Shown piece by piece: positions 42,205-47,246 of a stretch of 47,246 bases of DNA. The notes beneath the pieces are model-generated. The model saw nothing but the letters and a program-made list of their open reading frames with translations, had not been told where the DNA came from and did no database searches. The DNA comes from CAYRGG01 sp964423745. Lineage in GTDB: Bacteria > Pseudomonadota > Gammaproteobacteria > Competibacterales > Competibacteraceae. Numbering within the stretch: position 1 is the first letter of the stretch; each line of letters starts with the position of its first letter. The stretch covers positions 1 to 47,246 of the forward strand of contig CAYRGG010000029.1 of the NCBI GenBank assembly GCA_964423745.1, written 5' to 3'. Made by a program: the position numbers and the translations under genes.

Positions 42205-42402
42205 TAAGCTTAGTCTTAGGTTTGCTGTGTGGAATTTCTACGAGAACAACCCTTGATATTGCCATTCATGACGGATGGACAACAAGTTGCACACCCGTAA
42301 ATTTTTTTATTGTTTTTTAATACCCGCCACTACTCGAGACAATATGGCAAACTTAATGATACTGAACAAAGATTTTATTTTTTCAACCAAGGTTAATGGA
42401 TC

Positions 42403-42600
42403 ATGACCATTGCCATTCGTGCCGAATTGCCTGAGGCATTATTTAATCAGGCGCAAAATTACGTGCAGGAGGGATGGGCTAAAGATTTCGATGAATTGCT
42501 GACAGAAGCCTTACGGCGTTATCTCGAATCTCATTCGGCTGAGTTTACCCAAACCTTCATTCTTGAGGACGTTGAATGGGGTTTGCGTGGCCAAGACTAA
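42403..42600 (+). CDS. Small antitoxin-like protein, orphan
   Basis: A 65-aa protein (MTIAIRAELPEALFNQAQNY, then DFDELLTEALRRYLESHSAE) that resembles RHH/VapB-type antitoxins encoded ahead of PIN toxins. No toxin gene follows. A frame starting GTG at the expected overlapping place ends after 14 codons. It is therefore an orphan or what is left of a TA pair. Its role is inferred from size and pattern only. Confidence 0.55.
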   Translation: MTIAIRAELPEALFNQAQNYVQEGWAKDFDELLTEALRRYLESHSAEFTQTFILEDVEWGLRGQD

Positions 42601-42818
42601 TACGCTTTTCTGTGTTGCTGTCTATATATGATGCAGGACCGTTGATACATCTTGATGAACTTTGAAACGGGCAGCAATAGTCCTGATAAAGTTGCTTTTC
42701 CCGGATTTCGTTGCACTTCATCCGGGCTACTGGCGGAATTCAATTTCTCTTTAATGTTTACATAGTAAATTAAATGAAGTATTTTTTACTATGTAAATTT
42801 CCAATCAAAAGCAATGCT

Positions 42819-43475
42819 ATGTCCAATCCATTACCTAATAATGATCTTCACCATTTGCACAGCCTATTGGATACCGCTGCCCATGATATAAAGACCAGTG
42901 AACAAGCGCGGCTGTTGATGGCGGGTTTGGAAGCTGTCGTCCAAGAAGTGGCTAAACTATCTGACTCAGGCATGAAGCGGTTTGCCGGAGGTTTCAGAAC
43001 CTCTTCCGGTCTGCTGTTGGCCGAGCTAGCCAACGCCGCCCTGGTCAACGAAGCCGGACAGCGGTCCTTGACACCTAACGAAAAGCTGGCAAAAGCCCAT
43101 CTGAAAGGTATCATCGCCTTACGTCAGCTATTGGCTGACCATGGTGGAGCCTACAGTCCCAGCGAGGTGGCCCAGCTACTGGGGATTTCACGCCAGGCTG
43201 TCCATAAACGCACCCGCGCTAACCAGCTGTTGGCGGTTCACCAGGGTGAGAACCTGGTCTATCCAGTGTGGCAGTTTGAGGGTACTGGACTCGTGCCTCA
43301 CTTTGTCGAGGCTTTGCAAGCCCTGGAAACCGCTAGCCAAATCGCCAAAGTTCGGTTTTTTTTATCATCTCAGGAATCATTGGACGGTCGTTCAGCGCTG
43401 GATGCCTTGAAAGCAGGCGAGCATGAGACAGTTTTACAGTTGGCCCAAGGCTTCGGCAAGCACGGCGCCCGCTAA
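42819..43475 (+). CDS. HTH antitoxin of the second RES toxin
   Basis: A 218-aa protein. A helix-turn-helix is visible in YSPSEVAQLLGISRQAVHKRT, followed by an antitoxin-like region with VYPVWQFEGTGLVPHFVEAL. The N-terminal 90 residues are helical and of unknown role. It differs from the DUF2384 antitoxin of module 1 and is larger. I start at MSNPLPNND. The frame is open 15 codons earlier. It ends 3 nt before the toxin. Confidence 0.8.
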   Translation: MSNPLPNNDLHHLHSLLDTAAHDIKTSEQARLLMAGLEAVVQEVAKLSDSGMKRFAGGFRTSSGLLLAELANAALVNEAGQRSLTPNEKLAKAHLKGIIALRQLLADHGGAYSPSEVAQLLGISRQAVHKRTRANQLLAVHQGENLVYPVWQFEGTGLVPHFVEALQALETASQIAKVRFFLSSQESLDGRSALDALKAGEHETVLQLAQGFGKHGAR

Positions 43476-43478
43476 TTT

Positions 43479-44120
43479 ATGACAACCCTGCTAGGTGAAC
43501 TGGCAGTACCTAACGATCTAACCGATCAGGATCTTCCTTTATCTATTTTGAATCTCCCCGAGGTGCTGTATCGAATCCAGCATGAGGTTTATCATAACCC
43601 GCTGTTCTTCGGCAAAACTGGGTTAAATCGCTGGGACTGCCCAGTTGGTACGGTTCCGCTTTATGGAGTGTTATATACCGCTTTAGAACCCAAAGGTGCG
43701 TTTTACGAAACCCTCGGCTATGACATTAAAAAGCAGGTCTTTTCCGACTTGGAACTTAAGGAACGCAGGCTTTGGGCGATTGAATGTCAGCAACCGTTGA
43801 TGCTTGTAGACCTAACCGGTGATGGGCTTGCTCGGCTGCGGGTGGATATGCGTTTGACCAGCACCCGGGAGTTGTCGTTACCCCAGGCGTGGTCGAGGGC
43901 TTTTCATGGTCATCCTAGCCAGCCGGATGGGATTCGTTACGTATCGCGGCATCAGCCTCAACTGCATTGCGCCGCCTTGTTTGAACGGGCTAAGGACAAG
44001 CTCTGGGCGGGAACATCGAACAGTCTCCATTATTGGCAACATCCTTTAACAGGAGACACGGCAGTGGATTACATCGAGGCCCGCGGAGGAGAAATAGTCA
44101 TGGAGTCGTTGCTTCGGTAA
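43479..44120 (+). CDS. RES-domain NAD+-degrading toxin, module 2
   Basis: A 213-aa RES protein of the longer subgroup. Conserved positions are in FGKTGLNRWDCP, LYGVLYTALEPKGAFYETLG (Tyr and Glu) and GIRYVSRHQPQLHCAALFER (Ser). It follows its antitoxin by 3 nt, so it is co-transcribed. It shares little sequence with the module 1 toxin, which argues against a local duplication. Confidence 0.87.
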   Translation: MTTLLGELAVPNDLTDQDLPLSILNLPEVLYRIQHEVYHNPLFFGKTGLNRWDCPVGTVPLYGVLYTALEPKGAFYETLGYDIKKQVFSDLELKERRLWAIECQQPLMLVDLTGDGLARLRVDMRLTSTRELSLPQAWSRAFHGHPSQPDGIRYVSRHQPQLHCAALFERAKDKLWAGTSNSLHYWQHPLTGDTAVDYIEARGGEIVMESLLR

Positions 44121-44276
44121 AAAATAAAATGTAGTAAATGATAAATACCCTTCGTTTACGCGGCGGAGGCGACGGTGTATCTGCATACATTATTAATTCC
44201 ATCATTATGAGAACTTACTCACCAACGTTGAGCCCACCGATGCATTCAACTATCCATCCCGCAAAAGGCTGATCCT

Positions 44277-44678
44277 GTGACGGCTGAGGTCATTCACGGA
44301 ATCGGCACCGATATCGTCAAAATCGCTCGCATTCAAGAGAGCTTAGCGCGTTTTGAAGCGCGTTTTGTTCGCCGCCTGTTGACCGACGCCGAACTGTCCG
44401 AGTATCAAGCCAGCCGCCAACCCGAGCGCTTTGTGGCGAAACGATTTGCGGCTAAGGAAGCAACGGTAAAAGCCTTAGGTTTAGGGTTTCGAGAGGGATT
44501 AACCTTTAATTCCATCGGCGTGACCCACGATCAGTACGGTAAACCAGAGCTTGTATATCTGGGTGGCGCACTTGCTTACACCGAAAAAATCCGCATTACC
44601 CGAAGTTTGCTGAGTCTCTCCGACGAATTGGATTATGCCGTCGCATTTGTCGTTTTATTAAGACAGGCTACAGCATAG
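44277..44678 (+). CDS. acpS: Holo-[acyl-carrier-protein] synthase
   Basis: Transfers 4'-phosphopantetheine from CoA to acyl carrier protein. The 133-aa protein has IHGIGTDIVKIARIQE with the metal-binding Asp and FVAKRFAAKEATVKALGLG with the catalytic Glu. The start is GTG at 44277, and 8 nt of A+G sequence precede it. In most gammaproteobacteria it follows pdxJ. Confidence 0.95.
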   Translation: MTAEVIHGIGTDIVKIARIQESLARFEARFVRRLLTDAELSEYQASRQPERFVAKRFAAKEATVKALGLGFREGLTFNSIGVTHDQYGKPELVYLGGALAYTEKIRITRSLLSLSDELDYAVAFVVLLRQATA

Positions 44679-44734
44679 AGCGACCTGTCACAGCCCTTTT
44701 TAGAAATTTTCAGCGTTTATTCCACCTTGATAGG

Positions 44735-45130
44735 CTAGAATACGCGGCTTTTCTCCTTCTTTTCCTCTAATTGTTTGCAGTCAATACAGAGGTCTGCGGT
44801 GGGTCGTGCTTCTAAGCGTTCAAGACCGATCTCTATGCCACAGGCTTCACAATAACCATAGTCGCCACTGGCGAGACGTTGCAGAGCGCTATTAATCTTA
44901 CGTAGTAGGTTACGCTCGCGTTCCCGGGCGCGTAGTTCAATAGAAAACTCTTCTTCTTGACTGGCCTGGTCATTAGGATCAGCCAAATGGGCGTGCTCGT
45001 CCTGCATATGGGTCACCGTCCGTTGGCTTTCCTGAACCAGTTGTTCGCGCCAAGCCTTTAAAATGACTGTAAAATGAACTCGCTGTTCCTGGTTCATGTA
45101 ATTTTCAAGTTCGCTTGCCAAGTTGATCAT
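44735..45130 (-). CDS. dksA: DksA-family zinc-finger transcription factor
   Basis: A 131-aa protein that binds the secondary channel of RNA polymerase and acts with ppGpp. The zinc finger is four-cysteine (YCEACGIE and LCIDCK) and the run RLEARPTADLCIDC is identical in style to E. coli DksA. The coiled-coil tip keeps the acidic pair in ADPNDQASQEEEFS. The N-terminus is about 20 residues shorter than E. coli. It is a plain DksA or close paralogue. Confidence 0.88.
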   Translation of the reverse strand: MINLASELENYMNQEQRVHFTVILKAWREQLVQESQRTVTHMQDEHAHLADPNDQASQEEEFSIELRARERERNLLRKINSALQRLASGDYGYCEACGIEIGLERLEARPTADLCIDCKQLEEKKEKSRVF

Positions 45131-45412
45131 TGAAATTGGCCTCTCATCGCTTCCATGTAATTGCTGATTGAGTAAGGTGATATAGAATCGTGATGAACTG
45201 TTGTAGCGAAAATTATGCCATTGTCTAATTTTTTTTAGAGTTTATGGCCTTTTAACGGAATATTCTCCTTTTATATAACTTTTTTTTATAAAAAAATAAT
45301 AAATTTATTTTTATTAAGTATATGAAAATACGGTTATCATAATATGTTGATAGTTTTTTGGTTTGAAAGTTGATCAGCAATCGTTGTCTTTATATAAACG
45401 TAGTAGGTATTT

Positions 45413-47246
45413 ATGGTAATGACATCTGGGCGTGTCGATGAATACACGAGTCCTTTAAACCGGGAGCAGGCGGAACACCTCAATCGCCTTATGGAAAATC
45501 TATCACCGGGTCAAATGACGTGGATCAGCGGTTATCTAGCCGGGGTCAACGCGGTTGCGGGACAGCAGAACCCTGTCCTATCGCAACCCCTGCAAACGGC
45601 TGTACAGAGCACGGAGCAACCTGCTATTACCCTTTTGTTTGGTTCGCAGACCGGCAATAGCGAAAAGATTGCAGACGAAGTGAAGACCCGTGCAGAGGCG
45701 AAAGGTTTTCAAGTCGCCGTGAAAAGCATGGGCGAATATAAGAAAAATCAGCTCAAAAAGGACAAAAACTTACTCTTATTCGTCAGTACCCACGGGGAGG
45801 GTGATCCCCCTGATGATGCTCAAGAGTTTCATGAGTTCTTATTAGGGAATAATGCGCCACGCCTTGAAGGCTTACACTTTTCAGTGTTGGCGTTAGGCGA
45901 CAGCAGTTATGAACAGTTTTGTCAGACCGGCAAAGAGTTCGATGCCCGTTTGGAGGCGTTAGGAGCTGTTCGAATCCATGATCGCGTGGATTGCGACGTG
46001 GATTATGAGGACCTGGCTGAAACCTGGATTGAGGGGGTATTGGAAAAGCTGTCAGAGCAGTTGGTGGATAGCGAAACGGCCGTCTCTGCGGTGGCTGCCG
46101 TACCCAGCCCAGGGGCTGTTATTAAATCCATCTACTCCCGCAAAAATCCCTTTCCAGCCACTGTGCTCAGCAACATCAATCTCAATGGTCGCGGTTCTGC
46201 TAAAGAAACCCGCCATATTGAACTGTCCATTGAGGATTCCGGTTTGGATTATGAACCGGGGGATTCATTAGCGATAATGCCTTGTCACCGATCCCAGCAT
46301 GTTGGAGAGCTGATAGAAAAGGTAGGGTTAGAGGCAAACGACTCAGTCAACACCTTTGACGGTAAGATGAGCCTCGACCGGGCGCTGACCCATCATTATG
46401 AAATGACCACCATCACGCGACCTTTTTTAGAGAAATACGCAGCAGTTGCAGAATCCAGTGAGCTTAGCGCTCTGTTGCAAGAAGCTAATCGCGAGGCGCT
46501 GGCGCAATTTATTCTAGGCCGTCATGTCATCGACGTCATAGAAGCCTATCCCATCAAGGGTTTAACGGCCCAGCAGTTCATCGATATGCTGCGTAAACTG
46601 CCGCCGCGGTTATATTCCATCGCGTCCAGTCATAAAGCTAATCCCGGCGAAGTGCATCTCACCGTGGCGGTGGTGCGTTACGAGTCCTTTGGACGGCAGC
46701 GGGAGGGTCTCGCCTCTACTTATTTGGCCGATCGGGTTGAGGGTGGAGAGACGGTACCTGTGTATATCGACACCAATAAAAATTTTAAATTACCGCAAAA
46801 TCCTGATGCCCCTGTCATTATGATTGGTCCAGGTACCGGGGTGGCACCTTTTCGGGCTTTTTTGCAAGAACGCGAAGAGCTCGAAGCCAAAGGTAAAAAC
46901 TGGTTGTTCTTTGGCGACCAGCATTTTACCACCGATTTTCTCTATCAAATCGAATGGTTACGCTATCGTAAAGCAGGTCTATTGAACGCCATCGATGTGG
47001 CTTTTTCGAGAGATCAAAACGAGAAGGTGTATGTGCAGCAGCGCATGTGGGAGAAACGTCAGGCGTTTTTCGCCTGGCTTGAGGAAGGCGCTCACCTCTA
47101 TGTGTGTGGCGATGCCACCCGCATGGCCCCCGATGTACACAACACCCTGTTACAAATTATTCAAACGGAAGGGGGATTTTCTGAAGAACGAGCCATGGAT
47201 TATCTAAAATCCATGCAGCGGGATAAGCGCTATCAGCGAGATGTGT
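45413..47246 (+). CDS. cysJ: Sulfite reductase flavoprotein subunit CysJ, end cut by window
   Basis: NADPH-dependent diflavin subunit that feeds electrons to CysI for sulfite reduction. The window contains 611 complete codons and stops at QRDV plus one base, so only the last codon or so and the stop are missing (E. coli CysJ ends similarly at 599 aa). Domains in order: an N-terminal helical arm, the flavodoxin domain (LLFGSQTGNSEKIADEV, VSTHGEGDPPDDA, LALGDSSYEQFC), a connecting/FAD domain (RLYSIASS then REGLASTYLADRV), and the NADPH domain (IGPGTGVAPFRAFLQER, YVCGDATRMAPDV). The ATG at 45413 has AGTAGG 5 nt upstream. ATG at 45419 is also possible. Confidence 0.97.
   Translation, partial: MVMTSGRVDEYTSPLNREQAEHLNRLMENLSPGQMTWISGYLAGVNAVAGQQNPVLSQPLQTAVQSTEQPAITLLFGSQTGNSEKIADEVKTRAEAKGFQVAVKSMGEYKKNQLKKDKNLLLFVSTHGEGDPPDDAQEFHEFLLGNNAPRLEGLHFSVLALGDSSYEQFCQTGKEFDARLEALGAVRIHDRVDCDVDYEDLAETWIEGVLEKLSEQLVDSETAVSAVAAVPSPGAVIKSIYSRKNPFPATVLSNINLNGRGSAKETRHIELSIEDSGLDYEPGDSLAIMPCHRSQHVGELIEKVGLEANDSVNTFDGKMSLDRALTHHYEMTTITRPFLEKYAAVAESSELSALLQEANREALAQFILGRHVIDVIEAYPIKGLTAQQFIDMLRKLPPRLYSIASSHKANPGEVHLTVAVVRYESFGRQREGLASTYLADRVEGGETVPVYIDTNKNFKLPQNPDAPVIMIGPGTGVAPFRAFLQEREELEAKGKNWLFFGDQHFTTDFLYQIEWLRYRKAGLLNAIDVAFSRDQNEKVYVQQRMWEKRQAFFAWLEEGAHLYVCGDATRMAPDVHNTLLQIIQTEGGFSEERAMDYLKSMQRDKRYQRDV

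Overview
The window is from a gammaproteobacterium of intermediate base composition. The best evidence is the conserved chromosomal block nadB | rpoE-rseA-rseB-rseC-lepA-lepB-DUF4845-rnc-era-recO ... acpS (25721-44678), which is typical of that class. The genus cannot be fixed from the sequence alone. About half the window is accessory: a complete type I-E CRISPR-Cas locus, an oxidoreductase cluster, carbohydrate-active enzymes, and a recombination-prone island of toxin-antitoxin and restriction-modification genes.

Region 1 (1-13587) is the CRISPR-Cas locus. An array of 54 indistinguishable 29-nt repeats and 53 spacers (67-3331) is read on the minus strand from an A+T-rich leader (3332-3412). 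Upstream in the same direction lie cas3, cas8e (cse1), cse2, cas7e, cas5e, cas6e, cas1 and cas2. All are intact and closely resemble the Escherichia coli set. The cas3 gene is separated from cas8e by about 2 kb that holds a zeta-like kinase toxin with its partner, a lone TacA-type (DUF1778) antitoxin and unassigned fragments. Next to the cas8e promoter lie two degenerate copies of the CRISPR repeat in the opposite orientation, flanking a 41-nt 'spacer'. That layout recalls the Cascade-guiding regulatory RNAs (CreR/CreA) known from other loci. It is the best candidate for an undescribed system here, but it rests on sequence resemblance only.

Region 2 (13660-19440) is on the minus strand. It carries a molybdenum hydroxylase pair (iorA/iorB type), a WrbA quinone reductase, a c-type cytochrome whose usual axial-Met position holds another residue, a lipoprotein glycine-betaine-type binding protein and a short-chain dehydrogenase. 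Region 3 (19672-25677) begins with an AraC-family regulator cut off by an IS5-like transposase remnant. A DUF3368/UPF0175 toxin-antitoxin pair follows, whose start region is a perfect 17-bp tandem duplication. Then come a GH13 alpha-glucosidase, a secreted pectate-lyase-like protein and a DUF2141 protein.

Region 4 (25721-35882) is the core block: NAD synthesis (nadB), the sigma-E envelope stress operon with a plausible autoregulated promoter, elongation factor 4, signal peptidase, RNase III, Era and RecO. Region 5 (36042-44120) lies between recO and acpS, where pdxJ usually sits. It holds a VapBC pair, a MITE-like element, a type I restriction locus collapsed by an internal deletion (hsdM 5' part joined out of frame to hsdR, no hsdS), two RES-type NAD-degrading toxin modules and an orphan small antitoxin. 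The window ends with acpS, a DksA-family zinc-finger gene on the opposite strand, and cysJ, which is complete except for its last codon and stop.
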